From positions 1-11,590 of the forward strand of contig JAKAZC010000048.1 of the NCBI GenBank assembly GCA_021826655.1: 11,590 nucleotides of DNA. The letters run 5' to 3'. This document shows positions 1-8,014 of this stretch, piece after piece (position 1 is the first letter of the stretch; each line of letters opens with the position of its first letter). The stretch is from Actinomycetes bacterium. GTDB taxonomy: Bacteria; Actinomycetota; Acidimicrobiia; Acidimicrobiales; RAAP-2. The notes under the pieces are model-generated. The model was not told the origin of the DNA. It did no database searches and saw nothing but the letters and a program-made list of their open reading frames with translations. Position numbers and translations under genes: made by a program.

Positions 1-2799
1 CGGTTGGTCGTCGAGGCCCCTTTCCGTGAGCGGCGGTGGTGGCTCTACGCGCTCGCCCTGTATCGGGACGGGCAGCGCCGCGACAGCTTGCAGGGCCTCG
101 CCCGTGCCCGCCGGGTGCTGGTCGACCGCGTCGGTCTCGATCCCGGTCACGACCTGCGCGCCCTGGAGGCCCGCATCCTCGCCGACGACCCCACATTGAT
201 GGACAACCCCGTCGTGGCTCGTTCCGGTCCACTCGCGGAGCTCGGGCCCGGGGCGGCGCTCGTCGGACGCCCGGCGTTCGTCGGACGGTCAGCCGAGATG
301 GCAGCGCTACAGGACGCCTGGCGCGACGTCACCTCGACGGCCGGACTTCGCGTCGTGGTCGTCCAAGGCGATGCCGGCGTCGGCAAGACCAGGTTGGCCA
401 TCGAGGCCGCTGTCGCAATGCACACGCAGGGGGCGGCGGTCATCATGGGCCACTGCAGCACGGTCGGACTGCCGTACCAGCCGATCGTCGAGGTCCTGAC
501 GCACGTCCTCAAGCACAATCCGGCGGTCCTCGACCGCCTCGGACCCCAGGTCGCTGCGCTGGGCCTCGTGCTCCCCGAGCTCGAGCACCGGTTTCCCGGC
601 CCGGCCTGGGCGACGTCGCCCGGCGAGGACGGCCACAGCCGGCTGTTCCAGGTGGTCGGATCCGTCTTCGAGGAGATCGTGCGTGCTCCCACCGTGTGGG
701 TCGTCGACGACCTGCAGTGGGCCACCGAGGACACCTTGGCACTGCTCGACCACCTGTTGGGCGTGCTCGACGCACGCCCCCTGCTCCTTGTCACCACCAC
801 CCGGGCGGCCGGCGGGGGCGTGGCCAGCACGCTCGCCGATTGGCAGCGCGCCTTCCGGGCGCAGTCCATCCCCCTCGGAGGGCTGGATGCGACCGACCTC
901 GGCCGGATGATCGCCGAACTGGCTCCCTGGGTGGACGAGGGTGCCGCCGCGGCCGAGATCATGCGTCGCCGCACCGGGGGAAACGCGTTCTTTGCCACCG
1001 AGCTGTTGGCCGGAGCCAGAGTCGATGCCGATGTCGCCTTCGATCCCGAGCACATCCCCGTCTCGCTCCGGACGTGGATCGAGCGACGTCGCGACTCACT
1101 CGACGGCGTGGCCACCGACGTGCTCAATCTCGCCTCCGCCATCGGTCTCGACGTGGAGTTCGATCTCCTGCGGCGGTGCGCCGGACTCGGCGAAGTCGAG
1201 CTCATCGACGTGTGCGACATCCTGCTGCGGGAGCGCTTCGTCGAAGAGACCGGCACCGGACAGCTCCGCTTCGTCCACTCGCTGGTCCGCGACGCCATCT
1301 ATGAATCGCTGTCGGGTATGCGCCGGCAATGGCTGCACCACAGCATCGGCGAGGCCCTGGAAGCCGGTCCAGGTGCTCCGGTCGACCTGCTTGCACACCA
1401 CTTCGGCCATGCGGGTGCCCCCGATGATCGACGGGCCTTCCGCTATGCCATCCTCGCCGGACAGTCCGCGCTGGATCAGGGAGCCTGGGCGACCGCATCG
1501 GAGCTGGCCGGCCGAGCCTCATCGCGCTCGGCAAGCCCGGATCAGACCGCCGAGGCCCTCGTGCTGCGTGGCCGGGCCCAACGGGCCCTGGGGGAGACGT
1601 CGGCGGCTCGGGAGTCCCTCGAGGCGGCGATCGGCATCGCCCGGACGGAAGGTCTCGGGCGGCGTCTGGCCGAAGGGGTGCTGGCGCTCGTCGGTGGCGG
1701 CGGGCGCGGGGTCGCGGTGGAACTGAGCGACGCGGACCGTGCCCGGCTGCTGCGCGAGGCCCTGGCGGCCCTGGAGGACGGTGACGGCGCCGACCTCCTG
1801 GTCCGGTTGCTGAGCGAACTGGCACTGGCACTCCTGCTCACCGACAGGATCGCCGAGCGGGACGCTCTGGCCCGCCGAGCCGTTGACATCGCACGGCATC
1901 GGACCGATCGGTCGGATCTGTCGGGCGCGTTGCTCTCGCGCCGCCTCTTGCGGATGGATCCCGGCGACGTCCATGCACGCCTCGCCGACCTCGACGAGAT
2001 CCTGGCCCTGCCTGCAGCCGTCCGCCCGACGGACGCCACGCTCGCCGCCCTCGCCGGCCGCCACGAAGACCTGCTGGTGCTGGGCAGGCGGGCGGAGGCC
2101 CGACTGGCGTTGCAGGCGCTGAGCGATCTCGCGGACGAGTTCGGCCACCCGTACTGGTCGTGGGTGGCGCGGACCTGGCAGACCCTGCAGGCGATCATCG
2201 ACGGTCGGCTCGACGAGGCCGAGGCACTGGCGTTCGCTGCCTTGGACATCCAGCCGGATCATCCCGAGGCGTTGGCCTGTCTCGGCGTCAACCTGGTCGA
2301 CATCCGCCTGTACCAGGGGCGGTCCGCCGAGGTGCTCGACCTGCTGGAAGGCGCTGCCCACGAGAACCCCCACATCCCGGCGTATCGCGCGGTACTCGCC
2401 CTGTGCTGCGTCGAGGCCGGCGACACCGAGCGCGCCGAGCCGGCCTACCGGACGTTCGCCGAAGATCACTTTGCGACGGTCCCCCTGGACACGAACCGCC
2501 TCCTCACGCTCAGTGTCTTGGCCCATGTCACTCCAGAGCTCGGAACCGAGTCCGAGCGATCGGCCCTGAAGGAGCTGCTCCTCCCGTGGGGCGGCCAGCA
2601 GTCGCTGCTCAACTGCTTCGCCGGCGGGGGCGCCTACTGGGGGCCGGTCACTCACGCCCTCGCCGTGCTGGAAGCGCCGGGACCGGCACGCGAGGCACTC
2701 CTCGGCGACGCCGAGCGATCGGCTGCGAGCTTCGAGGCGCCACTCGCGGCCGAGAGGATCACGCAGAGCCGCCGGCTCTCCGACCCGGTGGCCGGCTGA
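1..2799 (+). CDS. AfsR/SARP-type transcriptional regulator (BTAD + AAA ATPase + TPR-like), 5' partial
   Basis: The gene is open from base 1 and ends at TGA 2797-2799, leaving 932 residues; the true start is to the left of the window. Residues 1-65 look like the end of a bacterial transcriptional activator domain (PFRERRW, ALYRDGQRRDSL, GLDPGHDLRALEARIL). A nucleotide-binding domain follows: VGR at about 94, Walker A GDAGVGKT at 123-130 and Walker B VVDDLQWA at 234-241. The rest, about 450-920, is Ala/Leu/Arg/Glu-rich helical sequence with TPR character. No LuxR helix-turn-helix is seen at the C-terminus, which ends RLSDPVAG. In this family an OmpR-like winged helix precedes the BTAD, and ATP-dependent oligomerisation controls DNA binding; that winged helix would lie outside the window. 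Targets cannot be inferred, because neighbours on the left are not visible and the genes on the right are on the other strand. The family call is firm, the specific role unknown. Confidence 0.87.
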   Translation, partial: RLVVEAPFRERRWWLYALALYRDGQRRDSLQGLARARRVLVDRVGLDPGHDLRALEARILADDPTLMDNPVVARSGPLAELGPGAALVGRPAFVGRSAEMAALQDAWRDVTSTAGLRVVVVQGDAGVGKTRLAIEAAVAMHTQGAAVIMGHCSTVGLPYQPIVEVLTHVLKHNPAVLDRLGPQVAALGLVLPELEHRFPGPAWATSPGEDGHSRLFQVVGSVFEEIVRAPTVWVVDDLQWATEDTLALLDHLLGVLDARPLLLVTTTRAAGGGVASTLADWQRAFRAQSIPLGGLDATDLGRMIAELAPWVDEGAAAAEIMRRRTGGNAFFATELLAGARVDADVAFDPEHIPVSLRTWIERRRDSLDGVATDVLNLASAIGLDVEFDLLRRCAGLGEVELIDVCDILLRERFVEETGTGQLRFVHSLVRDAIYESLSGMRRQWLHHSIGEALEAGPGAPVDLLAHHFGHAGAPDDRRAFRYAILAGQSALDQGAWATASELAGRASSRSASPDQTAEALVLRGRAQRALGETSAARESLEAAIGIARTEGLGRRLAEGVLALVGGGGRGVAVELSDADRARLLREALAALEDGDGADLLVRLLSELALALLLTDRIAERDALARRAVDIARHRTDRSDLSGALLSRRLLRMDPGDVHARLADLDEILALPAAVRPTDATLAALAGRHEDLLVLGRRAEARLALQALSDLADEFGHPYWSWVARTWQTLQAIIDGRLDEAEALAFAALDIQPDHPEALACLGVNLVDIRLYQGRSAEVLDLLEGAAHENPHIPAYRAVLALCCVEAGDTERAEPAYRTFAEDHFATVPLDTNRLLTLSVLAHVTPELGTESERSALKELLLPWGGQQSLLNCFAGGGAYWGPVTHALAVLEAPGPAREALLGDAERSAASFEAPLAAERITQSRRLSDPVAG

Positions 2800-2906
2800 C
2801 GGACCCCAGGTCGTCCGGCCTCTGGACGCTCGACCGGCTGATGCGACCGAGGCAGACGCTCTCCCGGGCGCGGGCACTCAGTCCGGTCGCCCGGAACGGG
2901 CCCACT

Positions 2907-2943
2907 CCCCCGGTGGCGTGATGCCCGCTCGCTCCACCGGGGG
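2907..2943. terminator. Strong hairpin between convergent genes, possible bidirectional terminator
   Basis: CCCCCGGTGG at 2907-2916 is perfectly complementary to CCACCGGGGG at 2934-2943, with a 17-base loop. It lies 107 bases after the regulator's stop and 29 bases beyond the stop of the Fic remnant, so it could end transcripts from both sides. A smaller hairpin, GCCCG-GAA-CGGGC, sits just before it at 2889-2901. There is no T-tract on either strand, so classical intrinsic termination is not assured. The rest of 2800-2971 shows no gene. Confidence 0.4.
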
Positions 2944-2971
2944 GGGCGGCACGGACGCCGGCGCCCACGAC

Positions 2972-3825
2972 TCACACCCATGCGGGACGAGCGCGATGGC
3001 CTGTTCGGTGGCCCGCGGTCAGGCGATGGATCCCGAGCCGTCGTTCGGGGTCGGTGGATGCGGCGATGGCCTCAGGTGCCTCGAAGGCACGAGTGCGCCT
3101 ACCGATGGTGACCTGTCGGAGGATCCCTCCTTCGACTGGTCGCCCTACGGCGTCTGCCGCAGACTTGGAGGTGCGCCCGATCAACGCAGCAGCGGTGTCC
3201 AGTGTGGATCGGGGCACCGGGACGAATCCGGACCAGTCGATCCGTTCCGGCGTCGGCCCGGATCGTGCCGAGTTGCTCTCGCCACCGCTCTTCGAGGGCA
3301 GCGCCTCGTTCCTCGAACGTGGTGGCGTCGGCGACGGAGCGGGTGCATGCCCCGGCGACCTGACCGATCCACTCGTTGACTCCCTCGACCGCCCTCGGCG
3401 ACGCGGGTGATCCGACGGACCGGAAGCTCGCAGGCCCGTCGATGGCGCTCTGCGCCCAGGTCGCGAGTACGGGCGAGACGTGCTGGAGGACGCGGACGGC
3501 CAGTCCCCTCCGGCGGAGGATGAGGCGGACGAGCCCGCCCGGTCCGGCCGTTTCCGTCGACCCACGGGTGGACGGTCTCGAACCGGGCATGTGCGATGGC
3601 CGCCTGGGCCACGTCGGGAAGATCGTCGGGGCTCGAGAAGGCGCGGGGGTCCGCCATCAACTCCTCGACGTACTCGTGAGGGGGTGGGACGAACGCAGCG
3701 GCACACGGGTTGCAGCCGCTTCCCCCGATCCGATTCCACTCCTCCCGACGCCGTCCTCCCCACTCCTCCGTCCAGCTCGCCTCATCGAGCCCCCAGGGGG
3801 CGGGACCCCCGAGGCCTGCCTGCAC
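2972..3825 (-). pseudogene. Fic-family AMP-transferase, truncated and frameshifted remnant
   Basis: Fic homology runs through three minus-strand frames. Frame one (from GTG 3825) carries IGGSGCNPCAAAFVPPP, DDLPDVAQAAIAHARFET and the signature HPWVDGNGRTGR (codons 3570-3535, catalytic His at 3570-3568). The match then moves to a second frame near 3531-3535 (LILRRRGLAVRVLQHVSPVLATW, ERWREQLGTIRADA). It moves again near 3198-3215 to a third frame (DTAAALIGRTSKSAADAVG, GGILRQVTIGRRTRAFEAPE), which resembles the winged-helix C-terminus of Fic proteins of this type, and ends at TGA 2972-2974. Each shift equals +1 or -2 bases. The usual N-terminal Fic_N half, over 100 residues, is missing; only 12 bases separate the remnant from the stop of the large gene upstream. 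Intact relatives transfer AMP to Tyr/Thr/Ser of target proteins. Truncation plus two shifts points to a real pseudogene, though a sequencing error cannot be excluded for either single shift. Confidence 0.85.
3788..3812 (-). terminator. Possible G/C-rich hairpin downstream of the secreted-protein gene
   Basis: About 28-50 bases past the stop of the large minus-strand gene, the minus strand reads GGGGG-TCCCG-CCCCC (3810-3796). It overlaps a second palindrome, GCCCCCAGGGGGC (3789-3801). Either could fold as a five-base-pair stem. No U-tract follows, and the DNA is already inside the Fic remnant, so this is a weak candidate. Confidence 0.22.
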
Positions 3826-3837
3826 GATGTGGGGTCG

Positions 3838-4539
3838 TCAGGGGACGAACAGGCCACCGTCCGCGCCGACCAGGTAGTAGCCGGCGGCATCGGGGGTCGA
3901 CGCCGCCCCGACGATCGGCCGGTCGAGCGTGTCGTTGCCGAGCGACCCGAGGAACGGGGCATCGAAGGCGAACACCCCGCCGTCGGCGGCCACCAGCGTG
4001 TAGCCACCGGTCGCCGGGTCGGACAGGGCGCCCACGATCGGCCGGTTGAGGGCGATGCCCCCGAGGGACCCGTGGAACGCCGCGTCACCGAAGGCGAACA
4101 CCCCGCCGTCAGCGGCGACGAGGAGGTAGCCGTGTCCGGACGCAGTGGCCACGACTGCGACGGCCGGCCGGTCGAGCGGGCTGCCGGCCAGCGACCCGAG
4201 GTAGGGCGCATCGAAGGCGAACACGCCGCCGTCGGCGGCGACCAACCAGTAGCCGCCCGTCACCGGGTCGAGCGCAGCTGCGACGATCGGCCGGTTGAGG
4301 GCGATGCCCCCGAGGGACCCGTGGAACGCCGCGTCACCGAAGGTGAACACCCCGCCGTCAGCACCGACGAGGAGGTAGCCGCCGCCGTCGGCCGTGGCGA
4401 TCATCGCCACGATCGGGGCGTCGAGCGTCTGGCTGACGGACCCGAGCGACGGGGCGCCGAAGGCGTGGACACCGCCCGCGGCATCCACCAGCCAGTAGCC
4501 AGCGGTGGCCCGGTCGACCGCCATGGCGACGAACGGCCT
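3838..4539 (-). repeat. Six-unit tandem repeat domain with alternating A/B units (83-residue period)
   Basis: Units begin at residues 1081, 1121, 1163, 1204, 1246 and 1287. Full units are 40-42 residues with core GYxLVxADGGVFAF; the sixth stops at GLFVP. Odd units 3 and 5 share FDAPxLGSL. Even units 2 and 4 share FGDAAFHGSLGGIALN. The real period is therefore a pair of units, 83 codons or 249 bases. At DNA level 4034-4094 and 4283-4343 are identical over 61 bases, with only three differences when extended to about 97 bases. The strand-rich pattern suggests propeller blades. Confidence 0.85.
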
Positions 4540-7500
4540 GGTGTCACCGCTGGTGGCGGCCGACCCCTGGAACGTGCCGTCGTTGGTGGCCGGCGTCGGG
4601 GTGCCGGCCGGCGGGGGGGTGCCGGCCGGCGGAGGGGGCACCGGCGGGGTCGTCACCTGCTCGGTGGCGGTCCCCTGTGAGCCGGTGAAGTTGGTGTCGC
4701 CACCGTAGGAGGCGGTGACGGTGTCGGTGCCGACCGGAGCGGCGGCGGAGGTGCAGGTGGCCGACGTTCCCGAGAGCGGGGCCTGGCACAAGGTGGTGGT
4801 GCCGGTCGTGAACGCGACCGTCCCGGTGGGCGACGCCGCCCCGGAGGCCGGCATGACCGTGGCCTGATAGGTGACCGGGCTGCCCTGCGCGATGGTCGAC
4901 GGAGTGGCGGACGCCGTGGTCGTCGTGGCGACCGCCGTCGGGGCGGAGACCGTGACCGAGGTGCTCCCAGAGCTCGCCGCATTGGCGCTGTCCCCGCTGT
5001 AGGCCGCCTGGACCGGGTCGGTCCCCCGGGGCAACCCACTCGTGGGCAGTGTTGCCGTGGCGGTGGTCGGGTCGACCGGCGCGGTCCCGAGCGACGTCCC
5101 CCCGGACGTGAAGGTGACGGTGCCGGTCGGGTTGGCCCCGGCGACCGTCGCCGTCAGCGTGGTCGATTGCCCCGGCGACACGGTGGCCGGAGTGGCACCG
5201 GCGGTCAGTGTCGTCGGTGCCGGGGCCGCCGCCAGCGGGCAGTCGAGGGTGAGGACCAGTCCGGTCGCCGGCGGGGGGACCGTCTCGGTCAGGGTCGACG
5301 CCGCGGTCTGCGTGCATCCGGTGGCCGCGGCCGAGATCTGGTAGGTGCCGGCCAAGGTGTCCCACCCGAAGCTGCCGTCCGCCCCCGTGGTCTGGGGGTT
5401 GATGCGGTCGGCCGGGGACATGACGTCACTGCCGTTCGGCACCACGGCGAACGTAGAGGTCGAAGGGTCCTGCTGGGACAGGGTCACCGTGGCACCGGCC
5501 ACCGGCACGGTCGCACCCCCCGCCGTGGTGGTCTCGACCGTGCCGCTCGGGTCGACGAAGATGCCGCCGATCGGGACGGACCCACCATTGGCGATGATGT
5601 TGGGGTCCTGGCCCCCGCACTGCGAGGGCTGCACCACCCGCTCGTCGCAGGCCACCAGCGGCACCGGCAGGGTGGCCGGCCGGCCCGAGCTGTTGGTCAC
5701 CGGCACGTCCAGCGTGGCGTAGTAGTAGCCCTGCGGTGGGTTGGCCAGGGTGGCCGGCGGGGTCCAGGTGACCCCCAGGTCGCAGGTGGCGGCCGGGCCG
5801 GGGTTGGACGCGCTGACCTGCACGATGGTCGACTGCGGCGCACAGGCCGGGGGGCTGACGGAGAAGGTGCCGGCGTCGGTCCCCGACAGGGTCGGGGCGC
5901 CGACGGTGTGGTCGACGCCGTTGTCGGTGGCCACGATCGGCACCTGCTGGGCGGTGGCGCCGTTGGTGAAGATGACCGGCACGGTGCCGCCGACGGCCAC
6001 CCCGGTCGGGGGCACCGGCACCGAAAAGCTGGTGACGACCATCTGCACCGGCCCGTGGATCGGTGCGAGCGGGGGCACGGTCAAGGTCACGCCGTTGGGA
6101 CCCACCACCAGCCCGATGGGCACGACCTGGCCGGCGTCGGGCCCGGACGTGACGGTGGTCGTACCGCCGGCGTCGACGGTGACCGAGGCGGCCTTGCCGG
6201 TGACGCTGTTGGTCCCCGACAGTACCAACGTCTCCACCGTCGTCACCTCACCGGCGGGGAAGAAGCTGGCGGGGATGGTGAGCTGGAAGGGCTGTTGCCA
6301 GTTGACCACCGCCGAACCGGAGGACTCGTTGCCGAACTTGGGACTGAGAACGCTCACGCCGCTCGGCAGTCCCGGGCCCGGCTGGAGCTCGGCGTCGGCG
6401 CCGCTCGTACCGCCCGCACCGACGGTGACCGGGGCGGAGGTCTCCTGGGCCAGGTTCTGGCCGGCCGGGGAGAACGCCGTCACCACGTAGGTCTCGCCGA
6501 TCGGCACGTCGACGGTGTAGGTGCCGTCGGTGGCGGTGCCTGTCGCGTCGCTCACGCAGAAGGTGCCGTCCGTGGCGCACGCCTGGATCGGCGCGCCGCT
6601 CACGGGGACCGGGGTGGGAGTGGCGAAGGCGGTGACGGTGCCGCTCAGCGGTGCGGTCGGCGCGCTCAGGTCGAGGTCATCGACGACGCCCGCGGTCTCG
6701 CCCGAATTGGCTCCTACGGCGAGGCACGAGGTGGTCGACTGGCAGGTGACGCCCCTCAGGGAGTTGGTGGCCAGGTCCACATAGGCCGTGCCGCTCAGCG
6801 GCGCGCCGGGCGAGAAGGCGACGGCCTCCCCTCCACCGGGAGTACTGCCGTTCGTGCCGGAGGCCACGCAGAAGGTACTGCTCGGGCACGAGACGGCTAG
6901 GAAATCTCCGGCGCCGGGGGTGAAGAAGGGGGTGCCGGGGGTGCCATCGGTGACCTCGGACGCGAAGCCTTGGCTCGTGAGCCCGCTGCCGCCGGCGCCG
7001 ACCACGAGGCAGGTGGTCGTCCCGGGCAGGCAGGTGACGGCACTGATCCCGCCGGAGGAGCCGACGGCGAAGGGGACGGTCTGAGTGGTCCCCGGCGTGC
7101 CGCTGGCCAGCACTGCCACCTGGCCGGCGGCGTCCATGACGCAGTAGGACACGGACGAGCAGCCGATGGCGTAGAACCCGGAGACGCTGCTGTCGGTCTG
7201 GGCCGCCCCGGGTGTACCCGCCGGCCCGGGGATCGACACGTAGGCGCCCCCGGTAGCGGCCGACCCGTTAAAGCCCTGCCCGACTGCGTAGCACTGTGAC
7301 GCCGTCGGGCAGGCTACGGCGTAGAGGTTGGCGGTCCCGGGCACGGTCTCGGGGGCGGCACCGAAAGGCTGGGCTGCGGTCAGATCGACGGGGATGAGTG
7401 CGCCGACGGAGCCGGGGACTAGTGCGGTCCCGGCGATCAGGCATGTCGTGGCCGTCGGGCACGCAATGGTGTTGCCCTGGTCAAAACTGCCGAAGCTCGA

Positions 7501-7779
7501 GTTGAGCGCCGTGACCTGGCCCGGCACGCCGTTGGTGATGACCACTGCGTCGTCCTCTCCGTTGGTGAGGTTGTAGCCGACGGCGACGCACTCCGTGGCG
7601 GTTGGGCAGGCGATCGCGTCGATGCTCGACGTCCCGGGCACAGGGTTGTTGATCGGCGTCGCGCCGGCGACCGGAGCGGCGACGACGCCGACCGCGACCC
7701 CGGCCGCGCCGAGCAGTCCGACGACCAGCGCCACCGCACACACCGGCCGCCACCAACGGTTCAATCGTGCACTGTTCAC
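3838..7779 (-). CDS. Large secreted multidomain protein with two repeat (propeller-like) domains and Ig-like modules
   Basis: This encodes 1313 residues from GTG 7779 (AAGGGG ribosome site 8 bases upstream) to TGA 3838-3840. Residues 1-40 form a Sec signal: basic n-region (RLNRWWRP), a long hydrophobic stretch, and a likely cut after PVAGA. Residues 52-358 hold seven repeats with paired cysteines (C58/64, 107/113, 157/163, 207/213, 250/257, 298/304, 346/352) of the form AxxCPTxxxCxAVG, spaced 43-50 residues; this fits a seven-bladed beta-propeller. About 375-465 and 735-848 resemble carboxypeptidase-regulatory/CNA-like folds (DGTYTVDVPIGETY, GADGSFGWDTLAGTYQISA). About 850-945 and 950-1043 are bacterial Ig-like domains (TGTVTFTSGG, AAYSGD; TGTVAFTTGT, ASYGGD). 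A Pro/Gly linker spans 1044-1065, and six 41-42-residue GYxLVxADGGVFAF repeats span 1081-1313. There is no LPxTG, C-terminal membrane segment or recognisable catalytic domain. It is probably an exported cell-surface or matrix protein for binding; the ligand is unknown. Confidence 0.88.
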   Translation of the reverse strand: MNSARLNRWWRPVCAVALVVGLLGAAGVAVGVVAAPVAGATPINNPVPGTSSIDAIACPTATECVAVGYNLTNGEDDAVVITNGVPGQVTALNSSFGSFDQGNTIACPTATTCLIAGTALVPGSVGALIPVDLTAAQPFGAAPETVPGTANLYAVACPTASQCYAVGQGFNGSAATGGAYVSIPGPAGTPGAAQTDSSVSGFYAIGCSSVSYCVMDAAGQVAVLASGTPGTTQTVPFAVGSSGGISAVTCLPGTTTCLVVGAGGSGLTSQGFASEVTDGTPGTPFFTPGAGDFLAVSCPSSTFCVASGTNGSTPGGGEAVAFSPGAPLSGTAYVDLATNSLRGVTCQSTTSCLAVGANSGETAGVVDDLDLSAPTAPLSGTVTAFATPTPVPVSGAPIQACATDGTFCVSDATGTATDGTYTVDVPIGETYVVTAFSPAGQNLAQETSAPVTVGAGGTSGADAELQPGPGLPSGVSVLSPKFGNESSGSAVVNWQQPFQLTIPASFFPAGEVTTVETLVLSGTNSVTGKAASVTVDAGGTTTVTSGPDAGQVVPIGLVVGPNGVTLTVPPLAPIHGPVQMVVTSFSVPVPPTGVAVGGTVPVIFTNGATAQQVPIVATDNGVDHTVGAPTLSGTDAGTFSVSPPACAPQSTIVQVSASNPGPAATCDLGVTWTPPATLANPPQGYYYATLDVPVTNSSGRPATLPVPLVACDERVVQPSQCGGQDPNIIANGGSVPIGGIFVDPSGTVETTTAGGATVPVAGATVTLSQQDPSTSTFAVVPNGSDVMSPADRINPQTTGADGSFGWDTLAGTYQISAAATGCTQTAASTLTETVPPPATGLVLTLDCPLAAAPAPTTLTAGATPATVSPGQSTTLTATVAGANPTGTVTFTSGGTSLGTAPVDPTTATATLPTSGLPRGTDPVQAAYSGDSANAASSGSTSVTVSAPTAVATTTTASATPSTIAQGSPVTYQATVMPASGAASPTGTVAFTTGTTTLCQAPLSGTSATCTSAAAPVGTDTVTASYGGDTNFTGSQGTATEQVTTPPVPPPPAGTPPPAGTPTPATNDGTFQGSAATSGDTRPFVAMAVDRATAGYWLVDAAGGVHAFGAPSLGSVSQTLDAPIVAMIATADGGGYLLVGADGGVFTFGDAAFHGSLGGIALNRPIVAAALDPVTGGYWLVAADGGVFAFDAPYLGSLAGSPLDRPAVAVVATASGHGYLLVAADGGVFAFGDAAFHGSLGGIALNRPIVGALSDPATGGYTLVAADGGVFAFDAPFLGSLGNDTLDRPIVGAASTPDAAGYYLVGADGGLFVP

Positions 7780-7949
7780 AGGTTCTGCCCCTTGATGCGT
7801 GGATGGATGCTGGCACTTCGAGCGGTGGTGCCGACGGCGGCCGCGCCGTCCGCGCCGGCCGAGGAGCGAGGCATGCAGGGCTGATCTGCCGGGGTGACGA
7901 CAGAGCCACTGGCCATGTCCCCGACTCGAACTCGTGACCGCTCTCGCAT
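7776..7949 (-). CDS. Possible 57-codon leader ORF overlapping the start of the secreted-protein gene
   Basis: ATG 7949 is preceded by a purine-rich GAGAGGG seven bases upstream and opens 57 codons (MRERSRVRVGDMASG... to HPRIKGQNL). Its TGA (7778-7776) overlaps the GTG start of the large gene as GTGA, an arrangement typical of translational coupling. An in-frame ATG at 7976 would add nine residues. The peptide has no recognisable domain and is Arg/Ala/Ser-rich, so the overlap could be chance in GC-rich DNA. The leader region otherwise holds no visible gene. Confidence 0.25.
   Translation of the reverse strand: MRERSRVRVGDMASGSVVTPADQPCMPRSSAGADGAAAVGTTARSASIHPRIKGQNL
7788..7793 (-). promoter_or_regulatory. 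Ribosome binding site that sets the GTG start of the secreted protein
   Basis: The minus strand reads AAGGGG followed by eight bases and GTG 7779. The start is also supported by the signal peptide, which begins immediately with a basic n-region. No better start codon exists within the next residues. Confidence 0.6.
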
Positions 7950-7980
7950 GACAGGTCCCTCTCGATCGGCCGACATCGGA

Positions 7981-7986
7981 ATCCTA
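7981..7986 (-). promoter_or_regulatory. Possible -10 box upstream of the secreted-protein gene
   Basis: The minus strand reads TAGGAT, a fit to the actinobacterial TANNNT -10 pattern. No convincing -35 hexamer lies 16-18 bases upstream (TCGCAC at 17). A tandem 11-bp repeat sits about 29 bases upstream of this box, where an activator could stand in for a -35. The predicted transcript would carry a leader of about 195 bases. The call rests on motif resemblance only. Confidence 0.22.
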
Positions 7987-8014
7987 CGAGTGACGTCCGG
8001 ATCGTGCGAGGAAA

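Noticed and set aside
1..2799. LuxR-type (MalT/LAL) regulator instead of SARP
   Set aside because: The ATPase and TPR parts would fit, but the C-terminus lacks a LuxR helix-turn-helix and the N-terminus has BTAD motifs.
1519..2877. 452-codon minus-strand open frame opposite the SARP-type regulator
   Set aside because: It has no domain and biased composition. The plus-strand frame has clear BTAD and ATPase motifs.
3376..4680. 434-codon plus-strand frame with repeated GEHPAV-like segments
   Set aside because: The apparent repeats mirror the tandem repeats of the minus-strand secreted protein read in antisense.
5167..6900. Long plus-strand open frame (577 codons) opposite the secreted-protein gene
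   Set aside because: Its translation is Arg/Gly-rich, with no domain. It exists because the antisense frame of GC-rich coding DNA rarely contains stops.
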